A stretch of DNA of 6,061 bases from Desulfobacterales bacterium (GCA_030017395.1 JASEIZ010000136.1:1-6061), one strand, 5' to 3'; positions 1-6,018 are shown, numbered from the stretch's first letter. Notes: generated by a model not told the origin, from the letters alone. Made by a program: numbers and translations.

Positions 1-33
1 ATAAAAGCATTTCTCAGGTATTGATACATTTTT

Positions 34-1311
34 TTATAATGCAATGAATATATCATCTGAAAATCTGGCTCCGCCGCCAAGCTCCTCTTCAATCCTGATA
101 AGCTGGTTATACTTTGCGATTCTGTCGGTACGCGACATGGAACCTGTTTTTATCTGGCCACCGTTTACGCCGACTACAAGGTCTGCTATAAAAGTATCTT
201 CTGTTTCTCCTGACCGGTGGGATATTACGGTAGTGTATCCGGCTTGTTTTGCCATTTCAATGGCATCGAGGGTTTCGGTTACTGTACCTATCTGATTCAA
301 CTTAATAAGAATGGAATTTGCTATTCCCTGTTCAATGCCTTTGCCGAATATCTTTGGATTGGTGACAAAGATATCATCACCTACAATCTGGATAGAGTTT
401 TCCAGCCTGTCGGTCATCAGCTCCCAGCCTTTCCAGTCTTGTTCAGCAAGACCGTCCTCGATGGAAAGAATAGGATATTTCTCAATTAAACCCTCATAAT
501 AGTCAATCATCTGTTTTGTTGTAAGTTTTTTATTTTCCGATTTTAAATAATATTTTCCCTGTTTATAGAACTCACTTGCAGCCGCATCCAAGGCAAGCCC
601 GATATCTTTTCCTGGTTTATATCCAGCTGCTTTAACAGCGCTTATTATTAATTTTATTGCCTCTTCATTAGACTTTAGATCAGGGGCAAAACCTCCTTCA
701 TCGCCAACAGCAATAACAAGCCCTTCTTTTTTCAATATATTTTTCAGGCTGTGAAAGGTTTCTGCTCCCATCTGAATGGCCTGGGCAATTGACTTTGCTC
801 CAATAGGCACTATCATGAACTCCTGAATGTCAAGATTATTGGCGGCATGTGAGCCGCCGTTAACTACGTTCATCATGGGAATGGGAAGATATCTGGCATT
901 TATCCCGCCTAAATATCTATAAAGAGGCAATCCATAGGCAAGCGATGCCGCCCTTGCAGCTGCCATGGATACGCTAAGTATGGCATTTGCTCCCAGTTTT
1001 GACTTGTTTGGAGTGCTGTCTAATTTAATCATATGGTTGTCAAGGGTATCCTGATTAGCCGCATCCATGCCGCGAACAGCCGGCGCAATAATATTCGTCA
1101 CATTTTTAATGGCTTCATTAACTCCTTTTCCATTAAAACGTTTTGATCGTACATCTCGAAGTTCGAGAGCTTCACGTGTTCCGGTTGAAGCGCCTGAAGG
1201 CACAATAGCGCGACCAACAGCTCCGCAAGCTAACATTACATCAGCCTCAACCGTTGGATTTCCCCTTGAATCCAGAACTTCCCTTGCCTTTACATTAATT
1301 ATTTCAGTCAT
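34..1311 (-). CDS. eno: Enolase (phosphopyruvate hydratase)
   Basis: Cytoplasmic enolase interconverts 2-phosphoglycerate and phosphoenolpyruvate in glycolysis and gluconeogenesis (EC 4.2.1.11). The 425-residue product has the usual bacterial length and every landmark of the family. The mobile loop SGASTG is at residues 39-44 and the substrate loop NGGSHAANN at 151-159. The catalytic acid region GDEGGFAP is at 203-210, with Glu205. Magnesium ligands are Asp242, Glu285 (SIEDG) and Asp312 (GDDIF). The catalytic base Lys337 lies in ILIKLNQ. The HRSGETED segment starts at His365, and GQIKTGSMSR contains Lys388. The ATG start is well supported: AAGGAGG at 1317-1323 sits five bases upstream and the protein begins as enolases normally do. 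The gene stands alone on its strand and diverges from a small winged-helix gene. The 33 bases after the stop show no clear terminator hairpin before the window edge. No key residue is missing. Confidence 0.98.
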   Translation of the reverse strand: MTEIINVKAREVLDSRGNPTVEADVMLACGAVGRAIVPSGASTGTREALELRDVRSKRFNGKGVNEAIKNVTNIIAPAVRGMDAANQDTLDNHMIKLDSTPNKSKLGANAILSVSMAAARAASLAYGLPLYRYLGGINARYLPIPMMNVVNGGSHAANNLDIQEFMIVPIGAKSIAQAIQMGAETFHSLKNILKKEGLVIAVGDEGGFAPDLKSNEEAIKLIISAVKAAGYKPGKDIGLALDAAASEFYKQGKYYLKSENKKLTTKQMIDYYEGLIEKYPILSIEDGLAEQDWKGWELMTDRLENSIQIVGDDIFVTNPKIFGKGIEQGIANSILIKLNQIGTVTETLDAIEMAKQAGYTTVISHRSGETEDTFIADLVVGVNGGQIKTGSMSRTDRIAKYNQLIRIEEELGGGARFSDDIFIAL

Positions 1312-1358
1312 GACAGCCTCCTTAAAATAGATTTCTCAACTTGACATATAATAAAAAA

Positions 1359-1387
1359 ATGTTACTCTGCTTGAACTTTTATGTCAA
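1359..1387 (-). promoter_or_regulatory. Putative sigma-70-type promoter of eno
   Basis: Read on the minus strand, a perfect TTGACA (-35, 1387-1382) is followed after 17 bases by TAACAT (-10, 1364-1359), a four-of-six match to the consensus. Transcription would start near 1352, leaving a leader of about 40 bases containing the strong Shine-Dalgarno of eno. A second TTGACA on the opposite strand (1341-1346) makes the spacer nearly mirror-symmetric. The assignment is by consensus and position only. Confidence 0.5.
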
Positions 1388-1396
1388 GCAACTGTT

Positions 1397-1792
1397 ATGA
1401 AAGAGATAGACCTATATACTAAAGCACATCTTGTGGTTGCGGCAATAAGGATTCTTGAGCACCGGGATACTGTTTCTTCTTCCATTGAAAAGGTCTGCCA
1501 AATGATATCCTTTTCTCTGGAGCACGGCAATCTCGTATGTAAAAAGCTTAGTGAAATTGGAATCATAGAACTTGTTGAAGGAGCATACGGCACCAAGCTT
1601 TTTATCAAAAATCATTTAAAAATAGAAGAAATCCCGCGGGGCGCTGGAGAAAGTAAATTAGAAGAAGAGCTTAAAAAATTCCAGCTCGACAAAAAGGGGT
1701 TATCAAAAAAAATTGAATTATTTCAAGCTCAACAGGCGGAAAAGCAAAAAAATCTTTTTGCAGAACTGGAAAAAAAACTCAAAAATCAATAA
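1397..1792 (+). CDS. Putative winged-helix protein with C-terminal coiled coil, unknown function
   Basis: I do not recognise a named family for this 131-residue protein. Residues about 5-75 read like a winged helix-turn-helix in the general style of Rrf2/MarR proteins. There is a first helix (TKAHLVVAAIRILEH), a helix pair ending in LEHGNLVCKKLSEIGIIELVEG (a plausible recognition helix), then a short wing-like strand (YGTKLFIK). Residues about 84-130 are rich in Lys, Glu, Gln and Leu and form a likely coiled coil for oligomerisation. There is no signal peptide or membrane segment. The two cysteines (34 and 48) do not form an obvious cluster-binding set. The ATG at 1397 is the only reasonable start: the in-frame stop at 1352 leaves no ATG, GTG or TTG between. 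It lacks a visible Shine-Dalgarno, so expression is probably weak, leaderless or coupled to the small upstream frame ending in an ATGA overlap. It diverges from eno. A DNA-binding, possibly autoregulatory role is inference. Confidence 0.75.
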   Translation: MKEIDLYTKAHLVVAAIRILEHRDTVSSSIEKVCQMISFSLEHGNLVCKKLSEIGIIELVEGAYGTKLFIKNHLKIEEIPRGAGESKLEEELKKFQLDKKGLSKKIELFQAQQAEKQKNLFAELEKKLKNQ

Positions 1793-1844
1793 TTGAAGCT
1801 CCCCGCCACAAGCAGCGGGGAATGCGCTCGCTATTGCAGTTCAA
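1793..1844. repeat. GC-rich palindromic intergenic element, possible bidirectional terminator
   Basis: The core is a perfect 7-bp inverted repeat, TCCCCGC (1800-1806) and GCGGGGA (1815-1821), around an 8-base loop. An outer TTGAA (1793-1797) and TTCAA (1840-1844) pair encloses the whole, with a weaker TGC/GCA pair inside the right half. It lies in the 48 bases between two convergent reading frames and contains the stop codon of the minus-strand one. No T-tract follows the hairpin on either strand, so a classical intrinsic terminator is not supported. The layout resembles REP-like dispersed palindromes. Whether it recurs in the genome cannot be seen here. Confidence 0.5.
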
Positions 1845-2191
1845 CCCCTATCTTTCATATCTGAAATCTTTTCTTTTGCTTTCTGAACCACATCTTTTGG
1901 AAACATGAGAATCTCAGATGTATTAAACTGATATTGTGGCAAATATTGAATAATGAATTGCACTACAGCCAGCCTCTGATGATGGCCCCGCTGTTTTTTT
2001 ACTGGTTCACGATCCGCTTGTTCACTTAACCATAATTTATGCAAAGCAAATGCCCGTGGGTCATGGGCAACTAATAGAGCAGGATATCCATCGTCTTCTA
2101 TGATGACCTGAGAAAACTTCGGAAAAGAAATAAGCCGTTTAATATTTCGAATTTCAGCGGCTTCCAGATCATCCGGCCCGCCCATCCGCAC
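1841..2191 (-). pseudogene. C-terminal remnant of a GSU2403-type nucleotidyltransferase (NTP_transf_8-like)
   Basis: The 116-residue frame matches, from memory, the C-terminal part of the GSU2403 nucleotidyltransferase family. The motif HDPRAFALHKLWLS (43-56), then a basic stretch containing REPVKKQR and a helix continuing into LAVVQFIIQYLP, is characteristic. Just before it is an acidic IIEDDGYPALL strand pair. Family members are usually around 200-350 residues and carry the nucleotide-binding catalytic core in the N-terminal half. That half is absent here, because an in-frame stop at 2195-2197 lies two codons before the first possible start (GTG at 2191, ATG at 2185). Neither start has a good Shine-Dalgarno. 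I therefore read it as a truncated gene rather than a short functional protein. The stop codon falls inside the palindromic element. It sits on the 3' side of tRNA-Glu, a typical place for decayed accessory DNA. A stand-alone function for the C-terminal domain cannot be excluded. Confidence 0.65.
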
Positions 2192-2268
2192 TCTTTATTC
2201 TTTTGTTAGCTTGAAGGAAAGATGAAGCAGATGACCACAAAGTCATATATGATAGAACAAAAAGTTAT

Positions 2269-2325
2269 AAGTCGGGGATAAAAAAGAAAGCGTCAAACCC
2301 ATTTACGGAACGTGGGCACCGACTT
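2269..2325. repeat. Unexplained inverted-repeat segment between tRNA-Glu and the nucleotidyltransferase remnant
   Basis: AAGTCGG (2269-2275) and CCGACTT (2319-2325) form a perfect 7-bp inverted repeat. It extends by a further G-C pair after one mismatch. Inside is a small ACG-GAA-CGT hairpin (2305-2313). The remaining bases of the 2192-2380 interval hold no convincing gene. The segment could be a miniature mobile element, a structured RNA or chance. Nothing in the sequence decides this. Confidence 0.35.
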
Positions 2326-2380
2326 TCATCAAAGTATGGGCTGAGTGTTGGGTATTAATTTTTGAGCGTTCTGAAAAGAT

Positions 2381-2409
2381 TTAAAAATATTGGCTAACTG
2401 CCCGATATT
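2381..2409 (-). terminator. Weak candidate terminator after tRNA-Glu
   Basis: Just past the 3' end of the tRNA on the minus strand, AATAT pairs with ATATT and GGC with GCC. There is a small internal bulge and a 5-base loop, and a run of five T follows. The stem is AT-rich and imperfect. Position and T-run favour a terminator, stability argues against it. Confidence 0.35.
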
Positions 2410-2414
2410 ATTGG

Positions 2415-2489
2415 TGGTGATCCCACCGGGAATCGAACCCGGGTTACCGGCGTGAGAGGCCGATGTCCTGACCGCTAGACGATGGGACC
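2415..2489 (-). tRNA. tRNA-Glu, anticodon CTC
   Basis: A complete cloverleaf can be drawn. The acceptor stem is GGTCCCA with TGGGATC (one G-T pair). The D arm is GTC/GAC around TAGCGGTCAG. The anticodon stem is TCGGC/GCCGG with loop CTCTCAC, placing anticodon CTC at 2456-2454, which reads the glutamate codon GAG. The T arm is CCGGG-TTCGAAT-CCCGG, followed by discriminator A at 2418. The CCA tail is encoded (2417-2415) and a second CCA follows directly. The gene is 75 bases with CCA, normal for tRNA-Glu. It stands alone between the PLDc_N-type gene upstream and a probable accessory scar downstream. It has its own promoter-like sequence. Confidence 0.97.
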
Positions 2490-2515
2490 ACTTGTTGAAG
2501 CTTTTTTTGTGGTGA

Positions 2516-2544
2516 TAAGTATTGAAGTTAGACAATTTTGTCAA
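2516..2544 (-). promoter_or_regulatory. Putative promoter of tRNA-Glu
   Basis: On the minus strand a perfect TTGACA (2544-2539) is followed after 17 bases by TACTTA (2521-2516), or after 18 by ACTTAT. The -10 is poor, but the spacing is right. Transcription would begin about 20 bases before the tRNA 5' end, a normal distance. It also lies just beyond the stop of the preceding gene, so the tRNA need not depend on read-through. Confidence 0.4.
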
Positions 2545-2578
2545 ATATTATTTAAAAAGCATTTTCCAAAAGCCTCTT

Positions 2579-2797
2579 TTATAGAATACCAGGCGTTTTC
2601 GACTTTTTCCCTTTTCTAAATCCGAAGATAAGATAGATAATAAAGCCGATAAAAGGGATGGCTGCTATAGCTCCCCAGATAACCTTGTTTTTTATAGTGC
2701 CGAAATCTTTCAGTGCAACATCGACAATTGCCCAGATGCTCATTAAAAAAAATGGTACGCATAAAGTTAGAAATACAGTAATTGTTTTCAGATCCAT
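2579..2797 (-). CDS. Small two-helix membrane protein, PLDc_N (phospholipase D nuclease N-terminal) type
   Basis: This 72-residue protein has two hydrophobic segments, roughly residues 5-28 and 38-59, and ends in a basic cytoplasmic-type tail (FRKGKKSK). The pattern WAIVDVALKDFG (22-33), then NKVIWGAIAAIPFIGFIIYLIFGFRKG, is that of the PLDc_N domain. The domain occurs at the N-terminus of cardiolipin synthases and, very often, as a free-standing small membrane protein of unknown role. No phospholipase HKD catalytic motif is present, so no enzymatic activity should be assigned. The ATG at 2797 lies two bases after the stop of the transglycosylase gene. A modest AAGGG (2803-2807) overlaps the end of that gene, so its translation is probably coupled. 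It is the last gene of the three-gene cluster. Confidence 0.85.
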   Translation of the reverse strand: MDLKTITVFLTLCVPFFLMSIWAIVDVALKDFGTIKNKVIWGAIAAIPFIGFIIYLIFGFRKGKKSKTPGIL

Positions 2798-2799
2798 TC

Positions 2800-3681
2800 T
2801 TACCCTTTTAAAAGTTTGGCGATTTTTAAAATAATATTTGCATAATATTTACTGTAATTATAGGTCAGCAGTATTTTATAAGCTTTTTCGTCGTCTGTTT
2901 TCGCCTTCCAGCCATAATGTTGCAGGTAGCTTGCGACGCTTTCTATGGCATCGGCATGATTAAAAAGGTCTACACAGCCGTCCCTGTTACCGTCTTTTGC
3001 ATGCGCGAGTATATTGCTGGGCATAAATTGAGCAATGCCCATTGCCCCTGCATACGATCCATAAACAGATAATGGGTCGATGTTTTCCCTGTTTGCATAT
3101 TTGAGAAAATCTTTTAGCTCAGAATATGCCCATGTTGATTTCTTTTCAGCCTTTTTATCAAATTCATTCCTTGTAAAAGAGGATGAACCTGAAATTTTGC
3201 TCCATAACATATTTTTTACATGTTGGTCTTTCAGGGAGGCCATGGTTGAAAGCGTGTTTAATATAGATCTTTCCCCCAAATAGTTTCCGAGCCTGGTTTC
3301 AACCAGTATTATGGCGGCAATAATTTCTTTGTCTACAAAGTATCTCTTTTCCACACCATCAAAGACTGCTTTGTGTTTTTTAAGATATTTTTTTGCCTTT
3401 TTAATCGAGCTTCTTGAAATAAACTGATCGTAATTTAATTTGCCTTCGCTGTGGCTGAAAAAGAGGGAAACCCCATTTGTATCAAAATAAACCCCGGGTG
3501 TGGTATAGAGCGCATTAATTTTGTCTTTGTCAAAACCGTCTTCTATAAGCCTCTTTTGCAATGCATTAAAATAGCCAGCTTTTTTATTTGCATCTGCCGG
3601 AGTTTGAACCGGCAAAAAAAGCTGCAAAGCCATAAGACAAATAAAAACAAAACAGCTGCAACGGGTTATTTTAATAGGCAA
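2800..3681 (-). CDS. Lytic murein transglycosylase, MltB/SLT_2 family, exported
   Basis: MltB-type enzymes cleave the MurNAc-GlcNAc bond of peptidoglycan, leaving 1,6-anhydro-MurNAc ends, in the periplasm. The 293-residue product starts with a signal peptide of about 31 residues: basic residues, a hydrophobic core FVFICLMALQLFL, and an ADA-N cleavage site. It shows no obvious lipobox, so it is probably soluble, unlike E. coli MltB. The catalytic glutamate is expected in ILVETRLGNYLG (Glu128). The hallmark YGSYAGAMGIAQFMPSN is at 207-223. DGNRDGCVDLFN (230-241) matches the EF-hand-like calcium loop of Slt35, followed by AIESVASYLQHYGW. I chose the TTG at 3681 because AGGAG (3688-3692) is then six bases upstream. 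The TTG at 3687 would touch that site. It follows the phosphatase stop by two bases and precedes the PLDc_N-type gene by two. Confidence 0.93.
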   Translation of the reverse strand: MPIKITRCSCFVFICLMALQLFLPVQTPADANKKAGYFNALQKRLIEDGFDKDKINALYTTPGVYFDTNGVSLFFSHSEGKLNYDQFISRSSIKKAKKYLKKHKAVFDGVEKRYFVDKEIIAAIILVETRLGNYLGERSILNTLSTMASLKDQHVKNMLWSKISGSSSFTRNEFDKKAEKKSTWAYSELKDFLKYANRENIDPLSVYGSYAGAMGIAQFMPSNILAHAKDGNRDGCVDLFNHADAIESVASYLQHYGWKAKTDDEKAYKILLTYNYSKYYANIILKIAKLLKG

Positions 3682-3683
3682 TA

Positions 3684-4502
3684 TCAACTCCTGTTTTTAA
3701 GCGGCTGCAAAGATTTTAACTGAACCATTTTTCGTTTTCGCTTTGTAAATGTGGACAGATGCCTGTATCCTGCTGAAACCAGTATCGGCAGCACCATGTC
3801 ATAGTGTTGTCCAACGCTTTCCGGATTATGCGCATCCGAACCGATAGTAATGTTTATCCCCAATTCATGGCATTTATTAATAATTTCCACGGATGGGTAT
3901 GCTTCATTAGCCGGATATTCATATCCGCTTGTATTTATTTCAACAGTTAAATTTTTGCTTTTTATTTTTGATAGTATTTTATCAAATGTTTTATCAAAAG
4001 ATATCGATGGCTTCCATCCGAATTTTTTCACAAGGTCGATATGGCATACAACATCAAAATAGTTGTAATCCAGCATCTTTTCAAGTTGGGAAAAGTAAAG
4101 GCCATATACATAATCAATATCCAGTTTGCCCTGTTTCCACTCGGACTTGCGTGTGACTATGTCCATCTTGCCTAAAAAATGCAATGAGCTTCCTATTACA
4201 TCAAATGAATAGGTATCTACAATCTTTTGGGAAAAATCGGTATATTCCTCGGCAAAATCCAGCTCAAGCCCGGCCTTAACTTTAATAACTCCGCTATATT
4301 TATGCTTTAATTGTTGCACGATCTGGAAATAAAAGGGAACTTCTCCCGGGCTCATTGAAAGTCTTTTTCCGTATTCGTGCATAGTAAGGTGATCCAGAAA
4401 GCATATCTCCTTTAAACCGATGGCAACGGCTTTTTGTACATATGCTTCCATGGAACCTTTGGCGTGGTTGCAAAGTTGTGTATGGACGTGATAATCGATC
4501 AT
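3684..4502 (-). CDS. Histidinol-phosphatase, PHP family (HisK type)
   Basis: PHP-type histidinol-phosphatase hydrolyses L-histidinol phosphate to histidinol, the penultimate step of histidine synthesis (EC 3.1.3.15), using a trinuclear metal site in the cytoplasm. From the chosen start the product has 272 residues, usual for the family. Metal-binding motifs appear in order: DYHVHT with His5 and His7, FLDH at 35-38, GLELDF with Glu80, SSLHFL with His108, CHIDL with His154, and GSDAHNPESVG with Asp223 and His225. EINTSG (188-193) and GEVPFYFQ fit HisK proteins. The frame stays open upstream to a TTG at 4571. The ATG at 4502 is chosen because PHP proteins begin almost directly with the first HxH motif and the extra 23 residues look unstructured. 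The Shine-Dalgarno (AAAGA) is weak. No other his gene is nearby. Some PHP proteins of this shape act on other phosphoesters, so the substrate is inferred. Confidence 0.85.
   Translation of the reverse strand: MIDYHVHTQLCNHAKGSMEAYVQKAVAIGLKEICFLDHLTMHEYGKRLSMSPGEVPFYFQIVQQLKHKYSGVIKVKAGLELDFAEEYTDFSQKIVDTYSFDVIGSSLHFLGKMDIVTRKSEWKQGKLDIDYVYGLYFSQLEKMLDYNYFDVVCHIDLVKKFGWKPSISFDKTFDKILSKIKSKNLTVEINTSGYEYPANEAYPSVEIINKCHELGINITIGSDAHNPESVGQHYDMVLPILVSAGYRHLSTFTKRKRKMVQLKSLQPLKNRS
3688..3692 (-). promoter_or_regulatory. Ribosome binding site that decides the TTG start of the transglycosylase gene
   Basis: AGGAG is embedded in the last codons of the upstream phosphatase gene. It is six bases from the TTG at 3681 and zero bases from the TTG at 3687, which forms a TTGA overlap with the phosphatase stop. 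Spacing favours 3681. The arrangement implies translational coupling of the two genes. Confidence 0.65.
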
Positions 4503-4530
4503 TTCTTTATTATATGTGCGAAAGCATTTT

Positions 4531-4559
4531 TTGATTGAATTAAAATGGCATGCTATGTA
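4531..4559 (+). promoter_or_regulatory. Putative radA promoter in the divergent spacer
   Basis: TTGATT (4531-4536) is separated by 17 bases from TATGTA (4554-4559). The -10 is preceded by TGC, an extended -10 feature. Transcription would begin about 40 bases before the radA ATG. On the opposite strand a perfect TTGACA (4571-4566) could serve the phosphatase cluster. Its -10 (CATTTT at 18 bases) is poor, so that second promoter is only suggested. Confidence 0.35.
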
Positions 4560-4604
4560 ATAAAATGTCAAATAATAATGATGGCTTCGTAAAAAGTCGA
4601 ACTA

Positions 4605-5972
4605 ATGAAAAAAAATGTAAAAACAGTTTTTTGTTGCCAGTCATGCGGATATCAGGCCCCTAAATGGCTTGGGAAATGCCCTGACTGCGGACAGTGGCAA
4701 ACCTTTGTTGAAGAGGCTCAGGCCACAGGGCCCACCCGTGTAACAAAGTCTGGTATATCATATTCCGGGACTGCACCTGTTCCCATTGATTCTATTGAGC
4801 TTGAAAAAGAATACCGGCTTTTAACCGGCATTGTGGAATTTGACCGTGTGCTGGGCGGAGGTCTTGTCCCCGGAACCCTTGTGCTTATAGGAGGAGATCC
4901 TGGAATCGGCAAGTCCACGCTTATGCTTCAGATTCTGCACGGTCTTGCAAACCAGGGTCATAAAACGCTTTATATATCCGGCGAAGAATCGATCAGGCAG
5001 GTAAGGATACGCAGTGAAAGGCTTTCTACAGGATCACACAATTTGCTGGTTGTTTCTGAAATAGATATTGAATCGATCTTGTCGATGATTGAATCTGTAA
5101 GACCCAATGTTCTTGTTATCGATTCTATCCAGACAATGTTCAGCCCGGATCTTACATCTGCTCCGGGCAGTGTGAGCCAGGTCAGAGAATCTACGGTTCA
5201 GCTTATGCATATGGCCAAAAAAACAGGGATTCCGATATTTCTTGTGGGGCATGTGACAAAGGATGGTTCAATAGCGGGACCAAGGCTTTTGGAACATATG
5301 GTTGATACGGTTCTTTACTTTGAAGGAGACAGGAACCATATATTCAGAATTTTACGGGCTGTAAAAAACAGGTTTGGATCGACCAACGAAATCGGCGTGT
5401 TTGAGATGAATGAGAAAGGATTGGAGGAGGTTGCCAACCCTTCGGCGATATTTCTTTCCGAGCGTCCCAAGAATGTGCCCGGATCGGCGGTTACAGCAAG
5501 CATAGAAGGCACAAGGCCCATACTTGTTGAATTGCAGGCCCTTGCCAGCAGTACAAGCTTTGGAAATCCTCGAAGGACCATTCTCGGTCTCGACAGCAAT
5601 AGAGTCGCTTTGCTTGCAGCGGTGATAGAAAAAAAACTAGGCTTGCATTTAATGGGGCACGATATCTTTATGAATGTCGCCGGAGGGGTTAAGGTTGACG
5701 AGCCTGCTATCGACATGGGAATAGTTGCCTCCATTGCATCAAGCTTTTTAGACAAATCGATTTCCGACGCTACCCTTGTTCTCGGCGAAGTCGGTTTGAC
5801 AGGTGAAGTAAGAGCCATAGGTCATGTTGAAATCAGGGTTGTGGAAGCAAAAAAGATGGGTTTTAAAAGAGCCATTGTGCCGACAGGCAATCTTAAACGG
5901 ATGAGCGAAATAAAGGGGATAGAGCTTATCGGGATATCATCGATATCAGAAGGGATTGAAGCACTTTTTTAG
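4605..5972 (+). CDS. radA: DNA repair ATPase RadA (Sms)
   Basis: RadA is a RecA-like hexameric helicase that drives branch migration and processing of recombination intermediates during DNA repair. The 455-residue product is essentially the family length (E. coli 460). It has a C4 zinc finger at the N-terminus (Cys11, Cys14, Cys25, Cys28, around APKWLGKCPDCGQW). Walker A is GGDPGIGKST (96-105) and Walker B is VLVIDS (169-174). The RadA-specific KNRFG motif is at 254-258. The C-terminal Lon-protease-like domain spans about 290-455, with GLDSNRVALLAAVIEKKLGL and GGVKVDEPAIDMGI. The Lon Ser-Lys catalytic pair is not expected in RadA, where this domain is a scaffold. The ATG at 4605 is the only sensible start, since an in-frame stop lies at 4590. 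No good Shine-Dalgarno is visible before it. The gene diverges from the phosphatase cluster. No terminator hairpin is evident after the stop. Confidence 0.97.
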   Translation: MKKNVKTVFCCQSCGYQAPKWLGKCPDCGQWQTFVEEAQATGPTRVTKSGISYSGTAPVPIDSIELEKEYRLLTGIVEFDRVLGGGLVPGTLVLIGGDPGIGKSTLMLQILHGLANQGHKTLYISGEESIRQVRIRSERLSTGSHNLLVVSEIDIESILSMIESVRPNVLVIDSIQTMFSPDLTSAPGSVSQVRESTVQLMHMAKKTGIPIFLVGHVTKDGSIAGPRLLEHMVDTVLYFEGDRNHIFRILRAVKNRFGSTNEIGVFEMNEKGLEEVANPSAIFLSERPKNVPGSAVTASIEGTRPILVELQALASSTSFGNPRRTILGLDSNRVALLAAVIEKKLGLHLMGHDIFMNVAGGVKVDEPAIDMGIVASIASSFLDKSISDATLVLGEVGLTGEVRAIGHVEIRVVEAKKMGFKRAIVPTGNLKRMSEIKGIELIGISSISEGIEALF

Positions 5973-6018
5973 ATTTTCACCAAAATTAATAATCTCGTAA
6001 CACCTATTTTATATTCAC

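Noticed and set aside
1..33. A possible eno terminator
   Set aside because: Only a GTAT/ATAC pair with a two-base loop is visible, and the window ends too soon to judge.
2222..2281. A 19-codon plus-strand frame preceded by AAGGA
   Set aside because: It is too short, spacing to the ribosome-like site is tight, and no family resemblance is evident.
2329..2544. A 71-codon minus-strand open frame
   Set aside because: It runs straight through the tRNA-Glu gene and its promoter, so it is a chance frame.
2550..2581. A possible intrinsic terminator after the PLDc_N-type gene
   Set aside because: Only AT-rich three to five base stems with bulges or tiny loops can be drawn, although a T-run follows.
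4503..4571. A 23-residue N-terminal extension of the histidinol-phosphatase from a TTG at 4571
   Set aside because: The TTG coincides with a TTGACA promoter-like box, there is no ribosome site, and the family begins at the HxH motif.
5315..5818. A 167-codon minus-strand open frame inside radA
   Set aside because: It is antisense to a well-conserved radA region, has no recognisable domain, and arises from the codon pattern of the real gene.
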